From NCBI RefSeq assembly GCF_001625215.2, contig NC_030383.2, positions 60,440,949 through 60,504,948 on the forward strand: a stretch of 64,000 nucleotides of DNA. Direction: 5' to 3'. Every line of letters begins with the position of its first letter. Positions within the stretch are counted from its first letter, which is position 1. The notes under the pieces are model-generated. The model had not been told where the DNA came from, did not search any database, and worked only from the letters and a program-made list of their open reading frames with translations. A program made the position numbers and the translations under genes. Positions 1 through 11,955 of this stretch are shown piece by piece. This stretch comes from Daucus carota subsp. sativus (Eukaryota; Streptophyta; Magnoliopsida; Apiales; Apiaceae).

Positions 1-1255
1 TGTCCTTGCTCAGTATATTCCATTTCAGCTTCTCAGCTTCACTCACCATCACAACCTCCTGTGTCAGATGTTGTAATCATTGTTAGTACTTGCATAAAAA
101 GTTAGATTTCACTGTATACCCAATAAAGGGCTCCCTCGTACTATAGTGTCTGATCCACAGATCCCCGATTTATCAAAAAATCCCTAATTAATCACCTATT
201 AATTTTTAAAAAAATTTACCGATACACCGATTATATTCTGATTTGACTCAAACTCTCCGATTATCGAAAAAATCTCCGATATATCCCTAATAAATCTTGA
301 ATCGATAGGTCAACCGATTAGTTTCCGAATTTTTCTACCATGACTATGGTCCCGGAAGACCTTCAAAAATCAGTTGTCAAACTTTGATTTTAAGTCAAAA
401 ATTTGGAAAAAAATATATATTTTTCTTAGTTTCAATTGGTGTCTAAATTTAGCTGTAATAATTTTAAACTCCGACTGTTTCGTAGTACTGGATGTGTGCA
501 TATGTATATAAATCACATAAGATATCAGTTAATTAAAGTACCTTGCAATGAGAGAACAATGGATGCTGAAGAGATGTATCCATATTATCAAGTCCGATAA
601 CATTTTTGAAGATATTTGCATCATCAAATTTATCTTCCAAACTCGTCGAGTTCTTCTTTTCTTCCATTAGACCCACATAGTAACCACAAACCACTTTCAA
701 ATCTCTCCCCGAAACAAAATCAATCTCCAAATAATCACTCAAAAAACATTCCACCATTACTTGAGGCATATCAGTGACTGCATAGCTTGATCTGGCTCTC
801 TTCACCACCTCAAAAGCTTCATCACCAACATCCTCCAAGAAATACTTTGGTAGCACCGAACTCCCCACCCGAAAGCTACTTTTCTTGATCCCGAAAAACG
901 AAACCATCACCATAACGTTCACCGAATCTTCATGGCTAAGCAAACAAAGAAGAGGGTAAAGTAGTAGTAAAACAAAAGCCCTCACAAGACTGCCAGCTTC
1001 GAAAGCAACCAGCATGAAGTACGAGAACAGAGACGAAGATTTCAACAAGGCTCCTTCGACATTAAAGATCACTGCATTCTCAGACCACTTCACTCTTTCA
1101 GACAAAGTGGTCTGGCAATGTTGTTTGTGTTGTGTCTCAGGTGCAACAGAATGAGCATTACTTAAGCTCCTCTGCAGACCCTTCTGGTCTCGATAATGCT
1201 TTCGAATGAGACGACATATAAAGAGGATGAGCCGAGGAGGCTTAGAGAAAATCAT
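1..1255 (-). CDS. GPAT2/3-type glycerol-3-phosphate acyltransferase, array copy 1 (partial, intron-containing)
   Basis: Exon 1 is 542..1255 and exon 2 starts at 58 and continues past the left window edge; intron 59..541 has a GTACTT donor and CACAG acceptor. It encodes the N-terminal half of the same protein as the three complete copies downstream: a hydrophobic N-terminus, NVEGALLKSSSLFSYFMLVA, VLPKYFLEDVGDE and PQVMVECFLSDYLEI. An upstream ATG at 1303 is in frame, but alignment to the paralogues (M-F-F-S-K-P-P) favours 1255. The family transfers acyl groups to glycerol-3-phosphate at ER-type membranes; the acyltransferase motifs lie outside the window. The intron falls in phase 0 between the Lys and Glu codons of S-H-C-K/E, exactly where copies 2-4 have uninterrupted coding sequence. 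Confidence 0.88.
59..541 (-). other. Intron of GPAT copy 1 with possible repeat fragment
   Basis: Phase-0 intron of 483 bp, absent from the other three GPAT copies. About 160..345 is a run of CCGATTA/CTCCGAT-like motifs resembling one arm of a hAT-type palindromic element. I found no clear target-site duplication, so the transposon reading is tentative. Confidence 0.6.
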
Positions 1256-1316
1256 TTCTGTTTTGGAGAAGAAGAATGTGTTAATTAAGCTGATACAGAA
1301 CAAAGTGTGAAGGCTC

Positions 1317-1328
1317 TAATATATATTA
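1317..1328 (-). promoter_or_regulatory. Putative TATA box of GPAT copy 1
   Basis: A TAATATATATTA stretch lies about 65 bp upstream of the preferred ATG at 1255. The other three copies have TATA-like boxes at the same distance (about 70-80 bp), which supports both the box and the chosen start. Confidence 0.5.
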
Positions 1329-1330
1329 GT

Positions 1331-2076
1331 GTAGATGAAGATAAGCCCTTGGCTGGGGGAAAACTAGTCAATCAACAATGCGCGGTAGCTGGAAATTTGC
1401 TGGAACATGTCAACCAACAAATGTGGAAATAATTCGATATTTTGTTGATTTAGAAAAATTTGTCCTGCTGCTACTTAAATGACCATGACCTACATAGCTG
1501 AGTGGTCGTATTTTATACAATCAGGGTTCTTCTGTATATGCTCAAGAAGAGAATCGAATTCCTTTTTAACTATATATTTAAATCATAATAATTCATTAGA
1601 TATGTATCAGTTAACTTATAACTTAATTTCTGACGCTTTAAATTTATTACTTGAACAAAAATCATAAATTGACAATTTACGACAGAATAAAGTCTAAAAT
1701 TCCGTCATAAAAAGACATGTTTGTCGTAGTATGCTAAGGTTCTCGACTTAAATTTCAGTTGCGAGAGAAAAATATGTCAATTGTATATATATTTTTGTTT
1801 TTTCTTGACTGATTCCAGTTGTATATTGATTTCATGAAGTTATTAAGATAAAAATTTGCCTGGTTTAGTTTGTTTTGTTTTTTAGGTATACTTCCTGTAT
1901 TTATTTTCTCTTCTTTTTAGTTATGTTTTCAAGAGTTCTTGGAGAATACGTAAGAGCATGCAGAAAAATCCATTCTCATATGATCATGACATATACAGGG
2001 GCGGCATACTCGATGTATGATGTATAAACACATTAATCATGTTCCAACGCCGTTTCGTCAATTAATTAAAACGTTA
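1331..2076. other. Intergenic, no gene seen
   Basis: Short random ORFs only. There is no recognisable protein, RNA gene or complete repeat. Confidence 0.5.
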
Positions 2077-2328
2077 CTCCCTCCGGCTCTAAATACTTTT
2101 CCTGTTTGTACTTTTCACGTTTGCCAACACACACTTTTGATCGTTCATATCTTTCATTTCGTAGTAGCATTAAATATAAAAACTTCACCGTATTAAAGTA
2201 AATACGAATCTAACAAGAGACTCATGACTATATTTAATTTTATAGATTAGATGTAAATTAGTAATTTGTCTCATGTTATGAACAGTACCGATATCACAAA
2301 CAGGAAAAGAAAAAAGAAACGGAGGGAG
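2077..2328. mobile_element. Stowaway-type MITE (252 bp)
   Basis: Terminal inverted repeats begin CTCCCTCC and both include CTTTTCCTGTTTGT. The element is flanked by a TA dinucleotide duplication (2075-2076 and 2329-2330), as expected for Tc1/mariner-derived Stowaway MITEs. Confidence 0.85.
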
Positions 2329-3057
2329 TAACGGATTGCATAATATATTAAGGTCAACACGGGTTAATTTATTCCTTTATATTTTATATATATCGATTTT
2401 TTTGACACATATCTTCATCATATATTTAGAATATTAAATTAAAATTTTAATTTTAAAACAAAAGTATATAAATAATTTTTTTTAATAAATAATAGTAATC
2501 ATAAGTAGTACTTGTAATCAAGTAAAAAAATATAAAATTAAAATATAAGATAAAAAATAAATATATTTTTAAAGGATGTGCATAAAACAAATTATAAATT
2601 ACTATAATAAATTGAATAATCAGCTAATTAAGAGGATCCTTCAGATTAAATATCTATGATCTCTAGTCCGATTAGATTTATATCGATTATGTTTTGAATG
2701 TTTTTCAAAACTTCGACTTTTAAATAACCGTAGTTTCATAATTGTCTAGCTACTTGTCCTTGTAGTATGTATTAATATAGTCCAAAGTTTGGACTTAAAA
2801 ATGACGTTAATTATATTTTATTCAACGTGAACACTGAACTGTGAGTGTCGTGTTATAAGATATCTTCTTGTAAGTAGCGATTCAACTCGTCGATTTTAGT
2901 TTATTTTTTCAACCAGTAAAATCGCCAGCTGATGCGCAAGGATAAATCGTGTTTGTTGTTGATCATGCGACTCATGTGACCATGTCGTCACTATTTATTA
3001 ACAAACGAAAACCATGCCCTAATAATGTATTAGATCACATTCGAAGAATTTTATTAT

Positions 3058-3250
3058 GGGTTTGGCTAGTGTGTGCTCATGGGCACATGCTAAGCAATAA
3101 CATTTATAAAATTGGAGAGTTTTGATTGGTGTGGTTGTTGCAACTGCAAGGGGATCCACCATTATTAAAGAAGCTAAGCCAATAGAAACCATCCAAATTC
3201 ATAAATTTTGGTGCTTAGTGTGTGCCCATGAGCACACCATAGGAAAACCG
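3058..3250. mobile_element. MULE-type MITE, copy A (193 bp, 9-bp TSD)
   Basis: Starts GGGTTTGGCTAGTGTGTGC and ends with the imperfect inverse of CGGTTTTCCTATGGTGTGC. It is flanked by the 9-bp direct repeat TTTTATTAT (3049..3057 and 3251..3259). A 9-bp TSD is typical of Mutator-like elements. A related copy is at 12607..12786 and a fragment near 4104..4140. Confidence 0.85.
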
Positions 3251-3629
3251 TTTTATTATTAGCGGATGAAGGATCAAGGAAGATTCAATGATTAAGATAC
3301 ATGCAGAATATGAACACACGAAAGCTGAGTTTACTTACATTAAATGAAGGTGGAACTTAAGAATTTGAAGATAATCTGTGGGCGCTGGTTAGATTAATCA
3401 AAGCTTGTTATTTCAACGCTTGCAATTAATGGCGCTATTAGAGATTGGTACAGCCACCTTTTCAACTGGTAAACTTCTAGATTATCGTAGTACTACTCCA
3501 AGAAAAGGTCTATATAAGACGCATTCGACCAAACCAACAGTTTGATAAAGCGTTCGGGCTCAGTACGGCTCCACAGAGATACAATCTCTGCGGTTTTTTA
3601 CGTTATTTTTGACCCGAAACTTTTATAAA

Positions 3630-4000
3630 ATCTGATTATAAAAAAATTAAGCTCGTAGATATTCCCACTTAAAATGCTTAGTCATTTTTAATTTTAAAGT
3701 AGAAAAAATATGCGTGATAAAGTAGTTAAAATTAGAAATAAACCAAAAATTGACTTAAAATTTAAAGTTAATTTGAATTATTTTTTTCAATGACATAATT
3801 TTTTGGACTTTTTTTTATAAAAATTATCATCAATGATAGGTGATCTGTAAAACACTTTTAATTTTATTATTATATTTTTAATAACTCATAAATTGTTAAT
3901 AAATCAAAATTATTCAAACAAATATTTTAAATTCCGAATTTATTATATTAAATCATGTTAAGTTATAAGTCATTTTAAACTAGCCAAATAACGTCCTAGT
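3630..4000 (+). repeat. Dispersed repeat family R1, degenerate copy
   Basis: A/T-rich repeat with recurring phrases such as TTTAATAACTCATAA, TTCAATGAC and ATAAGTCATTTTAAA. It shares order and wording with 6740..7090, 45890..46160 and, inverted, 30530..30790. No coding capacity. Probably a non-autonomous DNA element, but ends and TSD were not resolved. Confidence 0.55.
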
Positions 4001-4103
4001 TAACAGACTGAAACACTCTCAAAAATTAAAAAAAAAATTACTAATATAAATGAACAATACTATGTGCAAATATGTGTGCAGTATAAATGATGAAAATTGA
4101 TTG

Positions 4104-4140
4104 ACGGTTTTTATGCTAGTGTGTGCTTATGGGCATGGGC
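4104..4140. mobile_element. Truncated MULE-type MITE terminus
   Basis: One terminus only (GGTTTTTATGCTAGTGTGTGC), matching the ends of the MITEs at 3058 and 12607. The other end is missing, with a Stowaway-like terminus starting just after at 4152. Confidence 0.5.
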
Positions 4141-4151
4141 CCTAATAGTTA

Positions 4152-4330
4152 CTCCCTCTGATTTCTATGCACTTTCTTTTTTTGGAAGTCCTACTTAATT
4201 CTATACATTTCAAAATTTTCCTAAAGTGGTAACCTTTTATATCTTAAATATTTTCCCAAATTTCTATTATATTTTCTTATTATTTTTTAAATATTATCTG
4301 ATATTAATTGTCAGTTATTTCCTGGCGAGA
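4152..4330. mobile_element. Stowaway-like MITE, left part
   Basis: Begins CTCCCTCTGATTTC after a TA dinucleotide (4150-4151). It continues as A/T-rich MITE-like sequence and is interrupted by the poly(A) retroposon fragment. The Stowaway-like right end at 4803..4969 may belong to a different element. Confidence 0.45.
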
Positions 4331-4339
4331 GTTATTTTA

Positions 4340-4802
4340 TTATGTATTATGCTATTAGATATCTAACCAAAGAGATCTTATTATCTCTTTGGTGTAGATT
4401 TCTAATGATTTGTTTTTACATTAATTTTTAATTTTTACTTTTCTTATTCTTTCAAAATTATATAATTATATCTTTATCTTTTTAATTATGAGTTTGCCGA
4501 CTCTTTCCTTTATCGTTTTAGAAAGTTTTATTACTTTCTTGTTTGTATGAACTTATTAGGTCTACTCTTGTATTGTATTTTTTCAGGATATGCGAGTGGA
4601 GGGATAAATGCAAGCGGAACCTCTTATGGTGTTTTCTTATCGAACATTAAAGCTTTATTGTCTAAGTATACTCGGTTATCTCTGCATGTCCGAGGGTTAG
4701 ATGGTAAATTTTCTTGAACGAAAAGAACTCCTGCCAGCAGCTATCCAATTCTGGAAATTTCTTTATACGAGGAAGTATCTTGTGACCAAAAAAAAAAAAA
4801 AA
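4340..4802 (+). mobile_element. Poly(A) retroposon family, copy 3 (5' end unresolved)
   Basis: Ends in a run of about 15 A (4788..4802). It shares with the copies at 38571 and 54593 a TTTCAG acceptor-like site (AG at 4585-4586), then a ~200-bp 3' module with the core ACATTAAAGCTTTATTGTC and GGTTAGATGGTAA. It also shares with copy 2 an upstream CCAAAG/CTTTGG hairpin near 4370..4400. No long ORF, so probably non-autonomous and mobilised by a LINE. No target-site duplication was found for this copy. Confidence 0.65.
4649..4714 (+). other. Conserved 3' hairpin of retroposon copy 3
   Basis: Arms TTATTGTCTAA and TTAGATGGTAA pair over all 11 positions if G-U wobbles are allowed. The loop contains a second stem, CTCGG/CCGAG. 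It corresponds to the hairpins at 42156..42218 and 56041..56102. Confidence 0.6.
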
Positions 4803-4969
4803 TCCCAACCACTCACTACTTTCATCCACTTTTACAAATCTATCAATTATATATTGATGGGTCCCACCACTTTACTCACTTTTTTTTCTCTTACTTTATA
4901 TTACTTTATACACTTTTCTTAATCTTCGTGTTCAATCCAAACGTATACATATCAAAAGGACGGAGGGAG
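4803..4969. mobile_element. Stowaway-like MITE, right part
   Basis: Ends GGACGGAGGGAG followed by TA (4970-4971), a typical Stowaway end. Its left neighbour is the poly(A) tail of the retroposon fragment, so the element was interrupted or truncated. Confidence 0.55.
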
Positions 4970-5017
4970 TAGTAGATAATTAAAATGAGTTAAATACTAG
5001 ATTTTGTTGGGCGCAAC

Positions 5018-5532
5018 TAGGGGTGGCAATATTGGACCCGACCTGACAACCCGACACGAATTCTACCCGCAAAATACGAATTCGGGTTGGAGTTTTTCGG
5101 GTTCGGATCAAATTTTGGTTGACCCAAAATCAACCCAGAAAAAAACGGGTCATTTTCGGGTTGAATTCGGGTTACCGAAATTGACCCGAAATTACCCGAA
5201 AATTAATATATAATATAAGTATTATATATATATTTATATTATTTATATTATTTTTATAATATTTATTAGTTAAATTTAATATAAAATTATTTAATTTAAT
5301 AAAATTTAATTTATTTGGATTAAAATAATATTTATTTATTATTTAAAAAATATTTTTATTAATAAATATTAATTTTCGTGTCGGGCTCGGGTTACCCGGG
5401 GTAGTGCGGGTCGGTTTGGGTTGATATTTTGACCCATTAAAATTTTGGGTCAGGTTCGGGTTGGGTAAATTTTTTGACCCGCGACTGTCAACCAACCCGA
5501 ACCCGACCCGAAACCCGAAAGTGTTAGCCCTA
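5018..5532. mobile_element. hAT-type palindromic MITE (515 bp, 8-bp TSD)
   Basis: Begins TAGGGGTGGCAA and ends GCCCTA. It is flanked by the 8-bp direct repeat GGCGCAAC (5010..5017 and 5533..5540), the hAT TSD length. Both arms are filled with CGGGTT/ACCCGA motifs in opposite orientation around an A/T-rich centre. There is no transposase ORF. Confidence 0.88.
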
Positions 5533-5540
5533 GGCGCAAC

Positions 5541-8083
5541 ATAGAAAAATCATTTAGAAATAATAATCTGACGAATAAGCCAGGTAATAAAGCAATCATT
5601 ATTATTTTTTAGTTTTTACTCCTGCGAGGAAAAGTTTTCTAAAAGTAGACAATAATCAGTTTCCAAAAAAAAAAGAAGACAATAATCATCTTTAATCGCT
5701 GGATCGACGAAAATCATCTTCAATCTCATAATTATATGTAAACATTCAAATTCAAGCTGTTAAGACATTATTCAGGTTCGAGTTGTTATATATATCGTTG
5801 AACTTGAAATCAATATTCGGCTGGCCACATTATAGCCCCTATAAATACGATGTGTACAAATCGATAAAATTTTTATTACAAATAAACCCAGGCCAGACAC
5901 TTGTTTCGCTTTTAAGTGTGGGAGATCAAAGAAAAGATGGCAACAACTAAGATTTACTATATTTTATTCTTATCGGATGCACCCATTTTTTATGCATTGA
6001 ATTTTAAAGACAGCTCATCAACTATAAATATAATTCCATATTTTTAAATTGCACATAACAATTGAAAATTGTATCAAGAAAAAACACAATCGAATTTGTG
6101 ATATTTTCCATGCCTACCTGACTTTTGTTGTTGGATAATAATTGCAGCAGATTTTAATCTATTTTTTTAGATGATTTTCAATCGATGTTGGTTGATGGTC
6201 ATCAGCCTGTAATAAATGGAAATTTATAAATACTAGTACTACGTAACATGCAGGGGAGATGATTAGAATTTTGCATTGGAATGCATGGAAAAAAACATGA
6301 TATTTTAGTTGATGAATAAATTAAATTCGTAACCGATTAAATAATTCGATATACCAAAAAGATTGTTTCTTTTTGTTGAGCAGCTTTTCCGCAACTCAAG
6401 TTGTGAAAATATTAACGAAATTATATTCGGGACCTATGTGGTCAAGATTAAAAATTAAATTATAATTAAAATAATAGTTTATTGCGTGGAATATAAGTGA
6501 GAAGTTAATTTAGATTCGTAAATTATTATAAATATGAATACAATGATTTATAAATTATTTAGATGTTTGGTATATTGATATTTAAGTTAGTATAGTTTTA
6601 AAATTTTCTATATAATTTTGTTTTACTTTTAGATTAAGTTATAATAATATAAAAGCTTATATTAATATATGAAATAGTTTACAAACACCAAATGTAAAAA
6701 CTATACTAACTTATGAAAAAGCTGTTAAAGCTGGGACTTAAAGCTGTTTCCAGCTTTAAGCTGCAAAATGTCTGTTTGTGCAATAAGTCAGAAGCCGGTT
6801 TAAAGTCATAAATAAGCCACAAGCTGATTTAAAATCAAAAGTTAGTTTGAGGTACTTTTTTCAGTGACTTAATTTTTTAAAACTTTTTCTTTGATAAAAA
6901 TTACCCACAAGTCATAAGTTATTCATAAATCGCTTATATTTTTATTTTTATATTTTTAATAACTCATAAGTCATTTATAAGTCAAAATTATTGACATTTT
7001 AAACTGTCAGCTTATCAGATAAGTCACGTTAAGTCATGAGCGTAATAAGTCATAAACTCAGGGCTTAGGTATAATTTTTTGCGAAACAGTCAGTTAAAAA
7101 TCGGAATCCACTTCTTCAATAAGAAAGCCCACTAGATTCCTCATCCAAACCTAAATTGGGCTGTTATACATGTGTTGTGAAATTTTACAGTTCATTTGTT
7201 GTTGTCCTTGATCTCTTATATTTCTTGCGGGAGGAGTGGAGTCTGTAGAACAGAGTTCCATTCCTTCTGGTCAGTAAAAAAGTGTATTTTATTTATATTT
7301 TGCAAATATTCTATTTACAATTCTATCAGTTATATTCTTAAAAAAATTTCTCCCACGACCACAAATTTCTAGGTCCGTCCTGTATCTATGTATATATTGA
7401 AGCCTGGTTTATTTTACTATTGCTTCACAGATTTTTTTCAAGGTGAACAATGTACTTTGTTGCCATTGATTCTTCTTAGCAACTTAAGCTAGCAAGCGAG
7501 TTTTTTCGCTTGTGAAAGCATAATATGTGCTACTCCGTATCCTCGCACTAAACACCCCGCACCCACACTCATGCTTTCTAACGGATGATAAATTGATATG
7601 TCTGCAGAATATGCACACTACTGTACTTTGATCAAGAGATCTTTACTCCTTCATGACTTCCACCAACATTGAAATGAAATTTAACTAATCAGCTTGTATA
7701 TAAATGATATACAGCAAGAAGCTATAAAGTTTCAGGTCCAATCAATCCGTTAAATCTCAGACCTGGAGTCTGGGTGTAAGCAGACAAGACTAACATGCAT
7801 GTATTAAGCATAAAATATTTCTTTCAAATTATTGTAGAAACATTTCATGTTATGTGCCTAAAGATTGATATATATGCGAAAATTTTAAAGAAATTTATGA
7901 ATTCTCCGGTGCACAAGTTTAAGGTATTGTGTAAATCGGTATATTTGTATACAATCTACTAATTATTACAGACAAGCATACTAGTTGTCGGATGATTATA
8001 CAGACAAAAAATTGAATAATATGCACTAAAAGAATTGTCTAACTCGACTATTCTGAGAGCTATGATATGAAAAAATTAGCTAA
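5541..8083. other. Intergenic, no gene seen
   Basis: Contains the R1 repeat copy noted separately and otherwise low-complexity A/T-rich DNA. No protein or RNA gene recognised. Confidence 0.5.
6740..7090 (+). repeat. Dispersed repeat family R1, best-preserved copy
   Basis: Rich in AAGTCATAA/TTATGACTT phrases, with AAAGTTAGTTTGAGGTA, TTTTTCAGTGACTTAATTTT and TTTTAATAACTCATAAGTCA. The copies at 3630, 45890 and 30530 (inverted) follow the same order. No TSD resolved. Confidence 0.6.
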
Positions 8084-9679
8084 TTATTGTTTGTTTCCAG
8101 CAGAAACTACTCCTTCATTGCCTGCCAAGATCATGTACTTGTCCTTCCTTGTTAGCATCGTGCATTCGAATCCTAAGGCCTTGCCAAGCTCACTCTGCAC
8201 CTTATTGGCCACATCAAACCTTGAGCTTTTGTCGTCGTTGCTTGAAACGCCACAAATTTTTCCAAGTACTTGCAGTGTGTAGCTTGGAGTAGGGTTCATA
8301 AGGAAGAAAATTGGATCCAAGAACTTCAATCCACTAGATGTTGTACCATGAAACATGCTCACTTCCGTGTCTACGCCAACAGGGACGATATCATCAGTCA
8401 GTTCTGTGAACAAAGGACTGAGCCTTAGCAAGTAAGGTTCTCTGCAAGTAGTTCCTTCAGGGCAAACAACCAAATCCCCTTGATTCAATAATCTATCCAT
8501 CATTTCTCTGTCTTTGTCTCTGTTTCTCGTTAATCGGACTGTTCTGATTGGTGATAAAATTTCAGACATTCTGCTGAGGCTGTATGTTACTGCAGCCAAA
8601 GGTTTCACGAGTCCGAATGAGAGAATTAGAGGGTCCAGTAATGTTCTGTGGTTGCATACATATAGAGAACCTTTGGTTTTTGACTGTGTTTTTGGCCTTT
8701 GGACGGGTTCGAAAACCTTGAGCTTAATTCCTGAGAAGGTTAACAGAGGAGTGGAGATACTGTATGGTAAAGAAATGGCAATAAGGATTCGGATTATGGC
8801 AATTATTGTTCCGAGAGGGAGCCAAACAAACATGACAAGCATGGAAAGTGGAGTTGGCCTAAAAGCTAATCGACCATCGTGAAAAATGAGAGGTTTCAGA
8901 TAATTTTCCTTGCTAAGTGACTTCCATTTTAGCTTCTCTGCTTCATTTACCATGAAAAACTCCTTGCAATGAGAGAATCCTCTATGAGCAACGGATGTGT
9001 TGAGGCTATCGAGTCCGATTACATCCTCAGATACATTCTCATCCTTGAATAGATCCACCAATATGCTGTTACTCCTATCCTCCATTAGGCCAACATAATA
9101 TCCACAAACAACTTTTAGCTCTCTTCCGTTGACAGATTCGATCTCCAAGTAATCACTTAAGAAGCTCTCAACCATGACTTGAGGCAAATTAGTGACTGCA
9201 ATTTTCCTTTTGGCTTTTTGCAACACCGCAAACACTTCATCACCAACATCCTCAAGAAAATACTTTGGCAGAACTGAACTTCCTACTCGAAAACTCTTTT
9301 TTTTCATCCCGAAAAATGAAATCATGACCATAACATCAATCGAATGTTCATAACTAAGTAGGCTGATAATAGGGTATAAAATTAAAAGAATGAGGGCCCT
9401 TATGAGGCTACCGGCTTCAAAGGCAACTAACATGAAGTATGGAAAAAGAGATGAAGATTTCAGCAAAGAGCCCTCTACATTAAACACTACAGTTGTGTTT
9501 TCAGAAGGCTCAACTCTTTCTGAAAGAGATAATTGGCTCTTTACTTTATGTTGGGAATTGAATGAATTTGCAGTACTTAGGCTTCTCTGCAGACCCTTTT
9601 GGTTTCTATAGTATTTTCTAAGGAGACGAGAGATTAGGAGGACGAATCCTGAAAAAGATGGGGTTTTTGAGAAGGCCAT
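8084..9679 (-). CDS. GPAT2/3-type glycerol-3-phosphate acyltransferase, array copy 2 (complete, intronless)
   Basis: 531 aa in one exon. The N-terminal half is a HAD-like domain in which the catalytic DxDGT motif is replaced by N-V-E-G (res 67-70), so phosphatase activity is not expected. The C-terminal half has the acyltransferase motifs: block I N-H-R-T-L-L-D-P (H344, D349), block II around R-L-T-R-N-R-D (382-388), block III P-E-G-T-T-C-R-E-P (407-415) and block IV I-V-P-V-G-V (431-436). Hydrophobic segments near 78-110 and 278-305 suggest membrane anchoring, probably ER. Family role: acyl transfer to glycerol-3-phosphate. The wording of the N-terminus and K-P-L-I-F-H-D-G-R-L-A places it near Arabidopsis GPAT2/GPAT3 rather than the cutin/suberin GPAT4-8 group (family knowledge). 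Substrate and regiospecificity cannot be read from sequence. Confidence 0.95.
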   Translation of the reverse strand: MAFSKTPSFSGFVLLISRLLRKYYRNQKGLQRSLSTANSFNSQHKVKSQLSLSERVEPSENTTVVFNVEGSLLKSSSLFPYFMLVAFEAGSLIRALILLILYPIISLLSYEHSIDVMVMISFFGMKKKSFRVGSSVLPKYFLEDVGDEVFAVLQKAKRKIAVTNLPQVMVESFLSDYLEIESVNGRELKVVCGYYVGLMEDRSNSILVDLFKDENVSEDVIGLDSLNTSVAHRGFSHCKEFFMVNEAEKLKWKSLSKENYLKPLIFHDGRLAFRPTPLSMLVMFVWLPLGTIIAIIRILIAISLPYSISTPLLTFSGIKLKVFEPVQRPKTQSKTKGSLYVCNHRTLLDPLILSFGLVKPLAAVTYSLSRMSEILSPIRTVRLTRNRDKDREMMDRLLNQGDLVVCPEGTTCREPYLLRLSPLFTELTDDIVPVGVDTEVSMFHGTTSSGLKFLDPIFFLMNPTPSYTLQVLGKICGVSSNDDKSSRFDVANKVQSELGKALGFECTMLTRKDKYMILAGNEGVVSAGNKQ

Positions 9680-10673
9680 GTTTGATCTGAAGATTTAGAA
9701 GAATGTGTTTGATATTTGATGCTAAAAAGTGATGCTATGAGGTGTGTTTATATAGTGTTAGTATACAGAAGAATCCTCACTGTCACTTGGAATGCAACTT
9801 CACAAGTATGGATTGACTTGGCAACTCAAAAGCGATTGGTCAAAGAAAAGCGTAGTGAGAACAAGGTGGCTCGAAACAGCAAGGATGGTGCTGGAATGGT
9901 TCAAGCCATAAAATGCAGGTAGATAAGATGGGACTTATCTTCTATCCTCCTTAAATGCTAAATAACAACTTGCATGCAGTGCTCTCTTTTTTCCTAATGG
10001 TTCTTGCATGAAGTGTTTATATGTTCACAGAATTGTCAAATTTCATACAGCTGCCTATGAGCTTCTGCCTCAAGGTGTTGGGGCATAAACTTTGCTTCAG
10101 GTTGCCCAGAGTCCAATCCGAGTCCTGAACTCTTATATCATGTTAAGTAACTAGTTATCCCAAAAATTTAATTGTTAAGGAGGAGGCTTACCAGAATCTT
10201 ATTAACCGACAGTTTCAGTTTTTATGGAATGTGGTTTCAGTTTTGCATTAGCTGAAATCAGCTATAATCAACTAACATGGCTTATTTTTATCAACCAGTT
10301 TTATCGAACACGGTTTCGGATTTGTCTGTTGATTATGGGTTTAGAAAGAAAGTGAAGAACAATATAGTTGGTTCAATTCTTGTCCAATTTACTGTTATAT
10401 AGGAGTATTAATTCGCCAGGAGTCAACGAGTCAAAGTAAGTTGCTAACCTTAATACTCAACCGAAAGCATAAGTTTCTTAAGACTAGCAGATGATCTGTA
10501 CTAATCAGTTTTTATGAATGTGGGATTCTACTAAGGAGTTTACGTATAAACATCAAGATTAGGTTCCGAAGGCTTTCCGGGTGCAAGGACATATTTATTT
10601 CTCAATAAGAAAGGTTTGACCTTTCATAATTAAAAACACGCAAAATACAAGTGAGAATTGAAACCTAATAATA
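9680..10673. repeat. Duplicated GPAT upstream flank U (copy 2)
   Basis: This promoter-side flank is closely similar to 19975..20933 (for example AAGCGATTGGTCAAAGAAAA against AAGCGATTGTTCAAAGAAAA, and shared TGCAGTG and AGTCAACGAGTCA stretches). It is weakly similar to the shorter flank of copy 4. It is part of the segmental duplication unit that carries the GPAT gene. Confidence 0.75.
9747..9754 (-). promoter_or_regulatory. Putative TATA box of GPAT copy 2
   Basis: TATATAAA on the minus strand, about 70 bp upstream of the ATG at 9679. The same box and spacing occur at copy 3. Confidence 0.65.
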
Positions 10674-11807
10674 TTTTGTGTTGGGCCTGGGGCGGCCATC
10701 TCATAAATTATTAAATTTTAACGTAACTAGAAGCACTATTGGCATGTTCTTGGTGAGTAGATAACCGCCAAATTAAATCAAAGTGGTTTCTTGAATTACG
10801 TATCTAGAGTTTAAAAAATCTTTTAGAAATTATATTATTTTTGTCAAAAGAAATAGTGTACTTAATATATTATAAAGCTTCTCGTTTGGTGGTGACAATT
10901 TAAATAAAACATGTTTTGAGCGAAAATTTAGTAATATTCTCTTTAATATCATTAAATAATTAAATTTTATCAATCATCAAGTATAATCATATCATTAGCT
11001 TCTCTTTGCATAATTTCATGTATAATAATAACTCATTTCAGGTAAAATATAGTAGATTTGTTTGCAACTGGAAAACGAATTATATATTTACAATCTTTTT
11101 GAAAAAATATATTAAATAAACTTTTAAATCATATAAACAGATTTAAAATTATTGAGATGTATTCACACTTCATTACAAAATTTTGAACATTTATATCTTA
11201 CTAATTTTAACTCGAGTTTACATGATTTAATATTCCATAAATTATTTTGTAAAAGTTTTATATATACAATTTGTAAAATTCAATTTATACATTTTGTGTA
11301 ACATAAAAATATTATATGCTAAGACCAAATACAAGGATATACACATATATTATCAAAAATATGAAAATGAAACATAAAATCCAATTATATAGTGGTATTA
11401 TAGAAGAATATTTTAATTATTTATTTGCTATTGAAAATGTATGTTTAAGATTCCATTGATATGTATACTTATTATTTATAGATATATAAATGTTCTTATT
11501 TTTTATTAATAATTATATACAAGTCCGGTTCTTTCGTGTTTACTAATTAAATGAAAGTCTATTGTCTTTAAAAATATTTTATTTGTTATTAAGAAGAATA
11601 TTGTATACTAAAAAATATTTCCTCAATTATCATATATTATATAAATATATTATAAGTTATCTTGTACTATAATGAAAATTAATTGTAATATTAGTTTAAG
11701 TTTTTTGTTTTTATTATAAATGAGTATTTATTTGAATTGATGCACAAAATATTAGAACAAATTAAGCAAATATCACTGAGTTGGCTCAATTTATAGAAAA
11801 CACATTA

Positions 11808-11955
11808 CTTTTTTGGAGTCGTAAATTTTTCATGTATTTTCTATAATTTTTATTTATATAATACCATTATAAATTATACCCCTTTTTTGGAGTAGTAAAT
11901 TTTTCATGTATTCTCTATAATTTTTATTTATATTATACCATTATAAATTATACCC
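11808..11955. repeat. 74-bp tandem duplication inside F_A
   Basis: Two adjacent copies (11808..11881 and 11882..11955) beginning CTTTTTTGGAGT and ending AAATTATACCCC, with only a few differences. F_B and F_C have a single copy. Confidence 0.8.

Noticed and set aside
1479-5213. Search for small genes or tRNAs between GPAT copies 1 and 2
   Set aside because: No tRNA-like A/B boxes with paired arms or protein-like ORFs seen by eye; only repeats.
8514-8882. Plus-strand ORF of 122 codons opposite GPAT copy 2 (and equivalents at 18809 and 22401)
   Set aside because: Antisense shadow of the conserved acyltransferase half; it recurs only because the sense gene is duplicated.
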